NCBI RefSeq assembly: GCF_002298975.1
Contig: NZ_DBMV01000037.1
Location: 144,745 to 208,744 of the forward strand
DNA: 64,000 bases
Reading direction: 5' to 3'
Origin: Ralstonia sp. UBA689
Lineage (GTDB): Bacteria; Pseudomonadota; Gammaproteobacteria; Burkholderiales; Burkholderiaceae
The position numbers were made by a program, and so were the translations under genes. This document shows, in pieces, positions 26,292-34,895 of the stretch. Numbering within the stretch: the stretch's first letter is position 1; the number at the start of each line of letters is the position of its first letter. The notes beneath the pieces were generated by a model. The model saw nothing but the letters and a program-made list of their open reading frames with translations. It did not search any database and was not told where the DNA came from.

Positions 26292-26788
26292 CCAGGGACT
26301 CTCCTAAATGAATGGCAATGTTATCTCCGCATTGGGTGCTGCCAATCGATAATGACCCCGATATCCTGGAAAGCCCGCCAGACTCCGTGCCGGAGTCCTT
26401 GAGCATGCGTTGAACGGGTCCAGAATCGCCCGGCCTGGGCCAATTTTGACTGTTTTCGATCGCCTGCGACATCGCGATGGCTGGTCCGGTGCCATCGCCG
26501 GCGCCGCAAATGAAGAGCCTCGCTGGCCGCGCCTGAGCGCTCGAGCGCACGGCGATGAGCATTCACCCGATACCTCGGTATGCGGGACATGGTCAAAACT
26601 CACCCTCCTGTTTGGCAAATGGAACCTTCCTGGTCCATTGTGTCGTTCGATAGTCTCGTGCCATTAGAGGTCAGACAACGATCGCGCACAGCCGTACCAA
26701 ACGACGCTGGCGGTTCCACTGTTGTCGTGCCCCCTCTCAATTCAAATCGAGAACAAGCATCCGGCCAGACCGGAGCACGGAGACAACG
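26292..26788. other. 497-bp divergent regulatory spacer
   Basis: The spacer between the AraC-type regulator (minus) and the MFS gene (plus) must contain both promoters and the likely regulator sites. Open frames on the minus strand (one carrying a GAGDGTG motif) extend into the regulator start without family-like continuation. No tRNA, repeat or strong terminator was seen. The MFS gene is preceded by GGAGA nine bases before its ATG. Confidence 0.55.
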
Positions 26789-28162
26789 ATGAACCCCAAG
26801 ACCGGACCGATCGGAAATCCGTCCGTATCCGCATTTTCTTCGTCAGAAGACCATCTGGTTTACCGGAAGGTGGGCTGGCGGCTGCTTCCGCTGCTACTAG
26901 TTTGCTACATGGTTGCGTTCCTGGACCGCATCAACATAGGCTACGCGCAGCTTCAGATGAAGCAGACGCTGAGCTTTGATGCCGGGGTGTATGCACTGGG
27001 CGCCGGCATTTTCTTCATCGGCTACTTTCTGTTCGAGGTGCCGAGCAACCTGATACTCGAGAAAATTGGCGCGCGCAAGACGCTCCTTCGCATCATGTTC
27101 TGCTGGGGCTTGGTAGCGTCTGCAATGGTGTTCGTCAACACGCCAACGCAGTTTTATGTGATGCGCTTCATGCTCGGTGTGTTCGAGGCGGGGTTCTTTC
27201 CGGGTGTCATTCTGTATTTCACCTATTGGTATCCGTCTGCACGCCGCGGTCAGGTGATCGCAATCTTCATGTCGGCCGCGACGATAGCGGGGATGCTTGC
27301 CGGTCCGATTTCAGGCGGTATCCTGAAGTACTTCAACGATGTCGGCGGCTACCACGGCTGGCAGTGGTTGTTTGTGCTGCAAGGTCTGCCGGCGGCGATA
27401 CTGGGCATCGTCGTGTATCTATACCTGGACGACGGTCCTGAATCGGCAGATTGGCTCTCACCTGAAGAGAAAGCACTGTTGCGCGAGCGGCTCGAACATG
27501 ATCACAAGGACATTGTTAGCGAGCGTGACAGTGCCTTTCTTCAGATGCTGTGTGATCCGAAGGTGTACTTGCTTGCGCTGGGGTACTTTCTTCTCCTCGG
27601 CGCGACCTATACCGTGGTTTTCACGCTTCCCACGCTAATCCACAACTGGGGCGTTAAAGACCTCTTCATCCTGGGGGGCCTGGCCGCGACTCCACAGCTG
27701 TGCGCCGTTGGCGGAATGATCTGGGTTGGGCGCCATTCGGACGCACATCAGGAGCGTCGTCGACATTTTGCGTTTTCCACAACCTTGGCCGCAGCAGGTT
27801 TGGGCATCGTGACGCTCACGCAGGGCCAGGAAGCAGTGCAGATTGCAGCCTCGCTCATCGGCCTGGCCGTCGCCTATATCGGACTTGGATCTGCCACGCC
27901 GTTGTTCTTCACGTTGACCAGCGAATATTTGCCCAAACGGGTCGCAGCGGGAGGTATCGCCTTGATCAGCAGCCTTGGCAACCTCGGGCCCGCCGTCGCG
28001 CCGTCCGTCAACGCCATGCTGATGAAGAATACGGGCAGCAACGTTCAGGGCCTCTATCTCGTGATGGCCATGTATGTCGCGTCCGGCGTTCTTGTTCTGC
28101 TGACAGTGAAGGCTGCTAATGCCCATGCTGGCATGCCTTCCCATGCTGCGGGCCGAACGTAG
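26789..28162 (+). CDS. MFS transporter, anion:cation symporter (ACS/TtuB-like) type
   Basis: 457 aa with about 12 hydrophobic helices in two sets of six and a central hydrophilic loop (LDDGPESADWLSPEEKALLRERLEHDHKD). Family marks are the helix 1-2 region CYMVAFLDRINIGYAQLQMKQTLSF, FFIGYFLFEVPSNLILEKIGARKTLLRIMFCWG, and FFPGVILYFTYWYP. Relatives take up tartrate, phthalate, hydroxyphenylacetate and similar carboxylates by proton symport. It is transcribed away from the AraC-type gene and is followed by the second CoA-transferase gene after a gap of 107 bp, fitting an import-then-activate order. The substrate is inferred only as an organic acid. Confidence 0.92.
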   Translation: MNPKTGPIGNPSVSAFSSSEDHLVYRKVGWRLLPLLLVCYMVAFLDRINIGYAQLQMKQTLSFDAGVYALGAGIFFIGYFLFEVPSNLILEKIGARKTLLRIMFCWGLVASAMVFVNTPTQFYVMRFMLGVFEAGFFPGVILYFTYWYPSARRGQVIAIFMSAATIAGMLAGPISGGILKYFNDVGGYHGWQWLFVLQGLPAAILGIVVYLYLDDGPESADWLSPEEKALLRERLEHDHKDIVSERDSAFLQMLCDPKVYLLALGYFLLLGATYTVVFTLPTLIHNWGVKDLFILGGLAATPQLCAVGGMIWVGRHSDAHQERRRHFAFSTTLAAAGLGIVTLTQGQEAVQIAASLIGLAVAYIGLGSATPLFFTLTSEYLPKRVAAGGIALISSLGNLGPAVAPSVNAMLMKNTGSNVQGLYLVMAMYVASGVLVLLTVKAANAHAGMPSHAAGRT

Positions 28163-28269
28163 CGCGGCGCAAGGCAGTACCGATATTGCCCGCGCTTCGC
28201 GGTCCTCAATCGGCGGTCACGAGAGCCTTTGTGACCCCGCCGCCCCCCCTGTTCAATAAGGATACGGAA

Positions 28270-29466
28270 ATGATCTTCGAGGGTCTGCGCGTGATCGACT
28301 GCAGCAGCTTTATCGCCGCCCCCGGCGCTGCAGCCGTGCTGGCGGATTTCGGTGCCGATGTGATCAAGATCGAGCCACCTGGCGCGGGTGATCCGGGGCG
28401 CAATCTCGCCCGACTTCCTGGTATGCCGAAGGGAGATGTCAATTACGCGTGGTTGCTGGATAACCGCAGCAAGCGCGGCCTTGCGCTCGACATCGCGCAA
28501 CCCGAAGGGCTGGCTGTGCTGGAGCGCCTGGTGCGCGAAGCGGATGTCTTCATCACCAATCTGCCGCTGGCGGTGCGCAACAAGCTCGGCATCAGCCATG
28601 ACGCGCTTTCCGCGCTCAATGATCGGCTCGTCTATGCGTCGTTCACCGGCTATGGCGAAGTTGGCGCAGAGGCGAGTAAACCGGGCTTCGACATGACGGC
28701 CTGGTGGGCACGCTCGGGGCTGATGGACGGCGTGCGCAGCGACGCGGAATCTCCGCCCACCCGCGCGAACACCGGTATGGGCGACCACTCGTCGGCGATG
28801 GCGTTGTTCGCCGCGATCGTGACAGGGCTCTATGAGCGCGAGCGCACGGGGCGCGGTACTCAGGTCGGTTCGTCGTTGGTTGCCAATGGGCTGTGGTCCA
28901 ACGGCTTTATGATCCAGGCGGCGTTGTGCGGCGCGACCATCTTCCCGCGGCCGCCGCGTGAGCGCTTGTTCAACGCGCTGACCACGTATTACCGTTGCAA
29001 GGATGACCGCTGGCTGATTTTGACGATCCTCAATGAAGAGCGCCAATGGCCGACGCTCGCAAAGTGCCTGGACATTGAATCCCTGATTGATGATTCCCGC
29101 TTTGCGACGCAGGCTGACCGCTTCAAGAATTCGGTCGAACTGATCGCAGTCCTCGATGCCGCGTTCGCGACGCGCGATCGAGGCGAATGGCGGGCCATCC
29201 TGACCGCAGCCGGCCTAGTGTTCGAGATCGTGGCAGAGTTGGCCGACGTTGTGGAGGACCGTCAGGCGATCGACAACGGCTTCCTGCTGCCGATCGAGAA
29301 CGACACGATGATGACGGTCGGTTCTCCATTTTTCGTGTCCAGTAAGCCGAAAACCAAACCACGCAAAGCGCCCGACGTTGGCCAGCACAGTGATGAGATC
29401 CTGCGTGAAGCGGGCTACGACCCTAGTGAGATCGCCGATTTGCGCGCCGGCTGCGTGGTGGCTTGA
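28270..29466 (+). CDS. CaiB/BaiF family (class III) CoA-transferase, second copy
   Basis: 398 aa from the ATG at 28270 (MIFEGLRVIDCSSFIAAPGAAAVLADFGADVIKIEPP), with AAGGATACGGAA upstream as a possible ribosome site. The catalytic Asp is probably Asp172 in TGMGDHSSAMALFAAI. LDNRSKRGLALDI and GTQVGSSLVANGLW are family features. It is only distantly like the other CoA-transferase in this block: the catalytic loop and C-terminus differ, so a separate substrate pair or a two-subunit enzyme is possible. It is downstream of the transporter and upstream of the broken flavin-oxidoreductase gene. Confidence 0.9.
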   Translation: MIFEGLRVIDCSSFIAAPGAAAVLADFGADVIKIEPPGAGDPGRNLARLPGMPKGDVNYAWLLDNRSKRGLALDIAQPEGLAVLERLVREADVFITNLPLAVRNKLGISHDALSALNDRLVYASFTGYGEVGAEASKPGFDMTAWWARSGLMDGVRSDAESPPTRANTGMGDHSSAMALFAAIVTGLYERERTGRGTQVGSSLVANGLWSNGFMIQAALCGATIFPRPPRERLFNALTTYYRCKDDRWLILTILNEERQWPTLAKCLDIESLIDDSRFATQADRFKNSVELIAVLDAAFATRDRGEWRAILTAAGLVFEIVAELADVVEDRQAIDNGFLLPIENDTMMTVGSPFFVSSKPKTKPRKAPDVGQHSDEILREAGYDPSEIADLRAGCVVA

Positions 29467-29499
29467 GGCGCGCACAATGACCTATAGCAAAACGCGAGG

Positions 29500-30015
29500 A
29501 TGCTCTTGAAGACTGCAATTGCAGAACTGTTCGGCATCGAACATCCGATTATCCAGGGCGGCATGCACTGGGGCGGTTTTGCCAAAATGGCGGCGGCGGT
29601 ATCGAATACCGGTGGCCTCGGGATGATTACGGCCGTCACGCAGCGTACGGCAGAGAACCTAGCGAATGAAATCGCCCGATGCCGCGACATGACCAACAAG
29701 CCGTTTGGCGTCAACTTGACGTTCTTGCCGTCGGTAACGCCGCCTGATTACCCCGGCTTTGTGAAGGCCATCATTGATGGCGGCGTGAAGATTGTGGAGA
29801 CGGCGGGCAACAATCCCAAGAAATGGCTGCCTCCGCTCAAAGAAGCGGGTATCAAGGTGGTCCACAAATGCACGGCCGTCCGGCACGCGTTGAGCGCTGA
29901 AGCTGCGGGGCTGGATGCGTTGAGCATCGACGCGTTCGAATGCGCCGGCCATCCTGGCGAAGACGACATCCCCAACTGATTCTACTGCCGCTTGCCGCCC
30001 GGAAATTGAAGGTTG
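29500..30015 (+). pseudogene. Nitronate monooxygenase-like gene, truncated and frameshifted
   Basis: The first 159 codons are a convincing FMN-dependent NMO/enoyl-reductase-like N-terminus: AIAELFGIEHPIIQGGMHWGGFAKMAAAVSNTGGLGMITA, NKPFGVNLTF, VKIVETAGNNPKKWLPPLKEAGIKVVHKCTAVRHALSAEAAGLDALSIDAFECAGHPGEDDIPN. The frame then meets TGA at 29977-29979. In a shifted frame the family sequence goes on for only about ten residues (LILLPLAARKLKV) before all similarity ends near 30015. About 150 C-terminal residues, including most of the FMN-phosphate site, are missing. So there is both an indel and a deletion joint. It follows the second CoA-transferase gene by 33 bp. Confidence 0.8.
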
Positions 30016-30309
30016 CGTATTGCATCGAGCTGAAAAAGCAGCAGCTCAAGCCGCGCCTGACCCAGCTCGAAGACACCTTCGCCATCCGCATTCGGAACAA
30101 GGGACCTCGCCATTGCCAGCACGTCCAATCCAGATGCGTGCGTCGCGTCGAAGCCGCCCCCCACCGCATCCGGTTTCCAGGCGCTCCGCATGTCGTCTGC
30201 TGACACCAGTGGGGGAGTGTCACACCGCTTGCGCGCCCACCCATTGTCAACGCTGACGTGACAAACCCCTCTGCTATAGTGGGCGCTTCGCCGCTCACCC
30301 TCTCCCGCC
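30016..30309. other. Junction between accessory block and conserved core
   Basis: About 290 bp with no intact gene. On the minus strand a frame stays open through it, with protein-like composition (SGLDVLAMARSLVPNADGEG...ELGQARLELLLFQLDAIRN). It runs without a stop into the broken NMO gene and has no usable start outside the CorC-like gene. It may be the tail of a gene cut at the same joint; I do not recognise it. The last 60 bp hold the CorC-like promoter. Confidence 0.45.
30253..30280 (+). promoter_or_regulatory. Candidate promoter of the CorC-like gene
   Basis: CTGACG (30253-30258) and TATAGT (30275-30280) with a 16-bp spacer lie 30 bp before the TTG start of the CorC-like gene. Confidence 0.45.
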
Positions 30310-31584
30310 TTGGAATCCTGGCCGCTCTGGGCGCAGCTCGGCGCCGTCGCGCTGCTGTTGTGCTGTTCCGCCTTCTTCTCGATTTCCGAGACCGCAATGA
30401 TGGCGCTCAACCGCCATCGGCTGCGTCACCTCGCCAAATCCAATGTCTCAGGCGCGCGCAACACGCAGCAGTTGCTGGGCCAGACCGACAAGCTGCTCTC
30501 ACTGATCCTGATCGGCAACAACCTGATCAACACTGCCGTGCCGGTCCTGATCGCCAATCTGGCCATCCATTACTTTGGCAACAGCGGCACCACGCTGTCG
30601 ATCGCCACGGCGGTGGTCGCCTTCCTGATCATCGTGTTCTGCGAGATCGCACCCAAGATCGTAGGGGCAACCTACCCTGAGCGCATCGCGTTTCCGGCCA
30701 GCTTCATCATCGGACCGCTGATGAAGGCGGCGACGCCGCTGGTGACAGTGGTCAACGCCTTCGCCATGGGCCTGCTGCGGCTGGTGCGCATCAATACGCG
30801 CACGGCGCCGGAACAACGCGTGTCGACCGAGGAACTGCGCACGCTGGTGCTGGAATCGGGCAACTTCATCCCGCACAAGCACCGCAGCATCCTGCTCAAC
30901 CTGTTCGACCTCGACGCCATCACCGTGGACGACGTGATGACGCCGCGTGCGCGTGTGGAATCGCTGGATCTGTCGCGCCCGATCGAAGAGGTGGTCCAGC
31001 AACTGGAGACCTGCTATCACAACAAGCTGCCGGTATTCGAGCAGGACAGCGACCAGGTGATCGGCATCCTGCACGTGCGCAAGGCGTTGTCGCTGCTGGG
31101 TCACACCGCGCTCACCCACGACGATTTCCGCAACCTGCTCGTGCAGCCCTACTTCGTTCCGAGCGGCACGCCCGTTTTCCGGCAGCTACAGTATTTCCAG
31201 GAAAACCGCCGCCGCATCGGCCTGATCGTCAACGAATACGGCGACATGCTGGGGCTGGTGACGCTGGAAGACATCATCGAAGAGATGATCGGCGAATTCA
31301 CCACCACGCTGCCGAGTGCCGGCAAGCAGGCCTGGGATGCCGCTGGCGCCTATCTTGCTGATGCGGGCATGTCACTGCGCGACCTGAACCGGCGCCTGGG
31401 CCTGAACCTGCCGACCGACGGCCCGAAGACGCTCAACGGACTGGTGCTGGAAGTGCTGGAGGAGATCCCCGAGGCGGCGGTCAGTGTCAGGATTGCCGGA
31501 TGCGTGATGGACATCGTTCAGATGGATAACCAGTCGATCCGCACGGTGCGGCTGCATCGGCCGACGCCCGCGAAGCGTAGCTGA
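30310..31584 (+). CDS. HlyC/CorC-family membrane protein (DUF21 + CBS)
   Basis: 424 aa from a TTG start at 30310; no earlier in-frame ATG or GTG gives a better N-terminus. The N-terminal DUF21/CNNM membrane domain has about four helices (LGAVALLLCCSAFFSISETAMMALNRHRLRHLA; LLSLILIGNNLINTAVPVLIA), followed by tandem CBS domains (VDDVMTPRARVESLD...; YFVPSGTPVFRQLQYFQENRRRIGLIVNEYGDMLGLVTLEDIIEEMIGE) and a C-terminal CorC_HlyC domain. Relatives act in Mg2+/Co2+ efflux or membrane stress. It marks the return to conserved core order after the accessory block and precedes pilB by 261 bp. Confidence 0.92.
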   Translation: MESWPLWAQLGAVALLLCCSAFFSISETAMMALNRHRLRHLAKSNVSGARNTQQLLGQTDKLLSLILIGNNLINTAVPVLIANLAIHYFGNSGTTLSIATAVVAFLIIVFCEIAPKIVGATYPERIAFPASFIIGPLMKAATPLVTVVNAFAMGLLRLVRINTRTAPEQRVSTEELRTLVLESGNFIPHKHRSILLNLFDLDAITVDDVMTPRARVESLDLSRPIEEVVQQLETCYHNKLPVFEQDSDQVIGILHVRKALSLLGHTALTHDDFRNLLVQPYFVPSGTPVFRQLQYFQENRRRIGLIVNEYGDMLGLVTLEDIIEEMIGEFTTTLPSAGKQAWDAAGAYLADAGMSLRDLNRRLGLNLPTDGPKTLNGLVLEVLEEIPEAAVSVRIAGCVMDIVQMDNQSIRTVRLHRPTPAKRS

Positions 31585-31845
31585 GGCCACCCGCAAGACA
31601 GAAGCAACGCCAAAAGCTTCAGCCCGGGCGGTTTTCTGCCGATGTGGCACAAATGCAAGTGGCACTTGGAAGCGCGCTTTACAAATCAGGGGGCGGTCGG
31701 CAAACTGCCCCGGTTCCGGGCACCACCCCCCACGAATGGGTGGGGCGCCGACTGCAAAACATGAAATAACTCGCCTTTGGGGGGCGGGCGCACGTTCAAG
31801 GCGGTGGGGCCGGGCGCGCGCTGAAATGGTCAGCCAGACGGACTC

Positions 31846-33573
31846 ATGACACTCGGACTTGCTCTTGCACAGAGCCGGCGGATTGCGCCGACGTTACTCA
31901 CCCAGTTGGAACAGAGCGCGCGCGAGAAGCGCACGCAGCTGATCGACGAGTTGGTGAGCAGCGGGATCATGAGTGCGCACGACCTGGCCGTGTTCGTGGC
32001 CGGCAAGTACCAGATGCCGCTGCTGGATCTGGCGCAGTACAAGCTCGACACCGTGCCGGCCGTGCTGACGGCCAACAAGCACTTCGCCCAGATGCGCCTG
32101 CTGCCGCTGGGCCGCCGCGAGAACCGGCTGATCATCGCGACGTCCGACCCGAGCGACCCGAAGCCGATCGACGAGCTGCGCCAGAAGATGAACGTGGCGA
32201 TCGAAACGGTCATCGTCGAGCACGACAAGCTGGTGCGCCAATTGAGCCTGGCCAATGAGGCGCCGGCCGAGATCAAGTCGCTCTTCCCCAAGCAGGAAGC
32301 CACGCAGATCGAGTACGACCCCGGCGCCGCTGCGGCCACGCGCCGCACCGCCGCCGACGGCATCGACGATGCCCCCGTGGTGCGCTTCCTGCAGAAGCTT
32401 TTTACCGAAGCCCTGCTGCGCGGCGCGTCGGACTTGCACTTCGAGCCGTTTGAAACGTTTTACCGCGTGCGTTTCCGTATCGACGGCATCCTGGCGCAAG
32501 TCGCGCAGCCGCCGCTCGATATCCGCGACAAGATCGCCACCCGCATCAAGGTGCTCTCGCGCTTGGACATCTCGGAAAAGCGCGTGCCGCAAGACGGCCG
32601 CATGAAGCTGCTCATCACCGTCCCGAAAGACAAGAAGGACAAAGAGAACAAAGAGATGGTCGAGCGCGCCATCGACTTCCGGGTGTCGACGCTGCCGACG
32701 CTGTTCGGCGAGAAGATCGTAATCCGGATTCTGGAGTCGTCCACCGAGCGGTTGGACATCGACCAGCTCGGCTACGAGCCCGAGCAGAAGCAACTGCTGC
32801 TGGACGTGATCAAGCGGCCGTATGGCATGGTGCTGGTGACGGGGCCGACCGGCTCGGGCAAGACGGTGTCGCTCTACACCTTCCTGAACAAGCTGAACCA
32901 GGGCGACATCAATATTTCCACGGCCGAGGATCCGGCTGAAATCCAGTTGCCCGGCATCAACCAGGTCAACGTGAACGACAAGGCGGGGCTCACTTTCGCG
33001 GCCGCGCTCAAGTCGTTCCTGCGGCAGGATCCGGACATCATCATGGTGGGCGAAATCCGGGATCTGGAAACGGCGGACATCTCGATCAAGGCTGCGCAGA
33101 CCGGTCACTTGGTGTTTTCCACGCTGCACACCAACGATGCGCCGACCACGCTCACACGCCTGATGAACATGGGCGTGGCGCCGTTCAACATCGCGTCTTC
33201 GGTCCTGATGATTACGGCACAGCGTCTGGCGCGCCGGTTATGCAAGGAATGCAAGAAGCCGGGGCCGTTGCCCAAGGAAACGCTGTTCGATGCGGGCTTT
33301 ACCGAGGCCGACCTCGACGGCTCCTGGCAGCCGTACCATCCGGTTGGCTGCGAGACCTGCAACGGCAGCGGCTACAAGGGCCGGGTCGGTATCTATCAGG
33401 TCATGCCGATCACCGAGGCGATTCAGGAGATCATCCTCACGCATGGCACGGCACTGCAGATCGCCGAGCAGGCGCGCAAGGAGGGGGTGCTCTCGCTGCG
33501 CGAATCGGGTCTGAGGAAAGTGAAGCAGGGGCTAACTTCCCTTGAGGAAGTGCTGGCCACGACGAACCAATAA
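31846..33573 (+). CDS. pilB: Type IV pilus assembly ATPase PilB
   Basis: 575 aa. This cytoplasmic hexameric ATPase powers pilin polymerisation. It has an N-terminal GspE/MshEN-like domain, a C-terminal secretion-ATPase core with Walker A GPTGSGKT (333-340), Asp box EDPAEIQLPGINQV, Walker B PDIIMVGEIRDLETADISIKAAQTGHLVFSTLHTNDA, and the tetracysteine zinc site CKECKKPG...GCETCNGSGYKGR. A Lys/Glu-rich insert (PKDKKDKENKEMVER, about 260-274) interrupts the N2 region. It is first of pilB-pilC-pilD; pilT is not in view. Confidence 0.97.
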   Translation: MTLGLALAQSRRIAPTLLTQLEQSAREKRTQLIDELVSSGIMSAHDLAVFVAGKYQMPLLDLAQYKLDTVPAVLTANKHFAQMRLLPLGRRENRLIIATSDPSDPKPIDELRQKMNVAIETVIVEHDKLVRQLSLANEAPAEIKSLFPKQEATQIEYDPGAAAATRRTAADGIDDAPVVRFLQKLFTEALLRGASDLHFEPFETFYRVRFRIDGILAQVAQPPLDIRDKIATRIKVLSRLDISEKRVPQDGRMKLLITVPKDKKDKENKEMVERAIDFRVSTLPTLFGEKIVIRILESSTERLDIDQLGYEPEQKQLLLDVIKRPYGMVLVTGPTGSGKTVSLYTFLNKLNQGDINISTAEDPAEIQLPGINQVNVNDKAGLTFAAALKSFLRQDPDIIMVGEIRDLETADISIKAAQTGHLVFSTLHTNDAPTTLTRLMNMGVAPFNIASSVLMITAQRLARRLCKECKKPGPLPKETLFDAGFTEADLDGSWQPYHPVGCETCNGSGYKGRVGIYQVMPITEAIQEIILTHGTALQIAEQARKEGVLSLRESGLRKVKQGLTSLEEVLATTNQ

Positions 33574-33617
33574 CCTTCTCGATCAATCGTTCCCATACCG
33601 GGGGGTAGGAACCAATC

Positions 33618-34895
33618 ATGGCCACACGAGCACCAGCCGCAAGACCGGCCTCAAAGAGCGCGGCCGCCGCGCCAGCACGCAAGACCGCTGCCAAGAAGGC
33701 ACCCACGCAGTACATCTTCGAGTGGGAAGGCAAGGACCGCAAAGGCAAGATTTTCAAGGGCGAGATGCGGGCGGAGAGCATCACCGAGGTCAACGCCATC
33801 CTGCGCAAGCAAGGCTTGTCGATCACCAAGTCCAAACGCCGCCGCGCCGCCCGCGGCAAGAAGATCACGCCAAAAGACGTGGCTTACTTCACGCGCCAGC
33901 TCTCGACCATGCTCAAGGCCGGCGTGCCGCTGCTGCAGTCGATCGACATCATCGCGCGTGGCCATGCCAATCCGAACTTCACGCAACTGCTGACGGAAAT
34001 CCGCTTCGACATCGAATCGGGCAGCAGCATGGCGCAGGCCTTCCGCCGCCATCCCCAGTACTTCGACACGCTGTACTGCAACCTGATCGACGCCGGCGAA
34101 CAGGGCGGCATTCTCGACGCGCTGCTCGAGCGCCTGTCGCTGTACATGGAAAAGTCGATCGCGCTGAAGGCGCAGATCAAGTCGGCCATGATCTATCCGA
34201 TTTCGGTGCTGACGGTGGCCTTTCTGGTGACGGTGGTGCTGATGATCTTCGTGGTGCCGGCATTCAAGGGCGTGTTCTCCAGCTTCGGTGCCACGCTGCC
34301 TGCCCCGACGCTGGTGGTGATGGGCATCTCCGACTTCTTCGTGCAGTGGTGGTACATCATCGTCTTCGCGCCCATCATTGGCATTGTGCTGTTCACGCGG
34401 GCGTTTAAACGCTCGGAGGACGTCCAGCGCAAGACGCATCGGCTCATCCTCAAGATGCCGATCTTCGGCAGCATCATCCGCAAGGCGACCGTCGCCCGCT
34501 GGACGCGTACGCTGGCCACGATGTTCGCCGCCGGCACGCCGCTGGTGGAATCAATGGAGTCGGTGGCGGGCGCGGCCGGCAACTGGGTCTATCACGACGC
34601 CACGCTCGAGATCCAGCAGGCGGTGCGCATCGGTACCAGCCTGACCAACGCCATGCAAGCCACGCACGTGTTCGACAACATGGTGCTGCAGATGACGCAG
34701 ATCGGTGAAGAATCCGGCGCCCTGGACAACATGCTGCTGAAGGTGGCCGAGTTCTACGAGCGCGAGGTGGACGACGCCGTGGCGAATATCTCCGCGCTGA
34801 TCGAGCCGATCATCATCGTGATCCTGGGCGTGCTGATTGGCGGCATGGTGGTGGCGATGTACCTGCCGATCTTCAAACTGGGCCAGGTGGTCTGA
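33618..34895 (+). CDS. pilC: Type IV pilus inner-membrane platform protein PilC
   Basis: 425 aa. It starts with an Ala/Lys-rich lead (ARPASKSAAAAPARKTAAKKAP), then the GspF pattern EWEGKDRKGKIFKGEMRAESITEVNAILRKQGLSITKSKRR. Two T2SSF repeats follow, each a helical bundle with a membrane hairpin: FTRQLSTMLKAGVPLLQSIDIIARG and WTRTLATMFAAGTPLVESMESVAGAAGN. Hydrophobic segments are VLTVAFLVTVVLMIFVVPAF, YIIVFAPIIGIVLFTRAF and LIEPIIIVILGVLIGGMVVAMYLPIF. It anchors PilB at the pilus base. Its stop overlaps the pilD start (TGATG). Confidence 0.97.
   Translation: MATRAPAARPASKSAAAAPARKTAAKKAPTQYIFEWEGKDRKGKIFKGEMRAESITEVNAILRKQGLSITKSKRRRAARGKKITPKDVAYFTRQLSTMLKAGVPLLQSIDIIARGHANPNFTQLLTEIRFDIESGSSMAQAFRRHPQYFDTLYCNLIDAGEQGGILDALLERLSLYMEKSIALKAQIKSAMIYPISVLTVAFLVTVVLMIFVVPAFKGVFSSFGATLPAPTLVVMGISDFFVQWWYIIVFAPIIGIVLFTRAFKRSEDVQRKTHRLILKMPIFGSIIRKATVARWTRTLATMFAAGTPLVESMESVAGAAGNWVYHDATLEIQQAVRIGTSLTNAMQATHVFDNMVLQMTQIGEESGALDNMLLKVAEFYEREVDDAVANISALIEPIIIVILGVLIGGMVVAMYLPIFKLGQVV

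Noticed and set aside
26191..26562. Minus-strand frame with a GAGDGTG motif resembling a dehydrogenase nucleotide loop
   Set aside because: Only the short motif fits; the rest is not family-like and the frame overlaps the AraC-type gene start in another frame.
30016..30309. Search for a second copy of the tRNA-Pro 3' end as attR
   Set aside because: No match of useful length to the T-arm/acceptor sequence was found by eye near the right boundary.
29982..30410. 142-codon minus-strand frame as an intact gene
   Set aside because: Its only ATG lies inside the CorC-like coding region and its last codons lie within the NMO remnant; at most it holds a fragment, reported separately.
31640..31690. 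Possible sigma54 promoter (TGGCAC boxes) upstream of pilB
   Set aside because: Two TGGCAC boxes are present, but neither has a GC-containing -12 element at the strict 10-nt distance.
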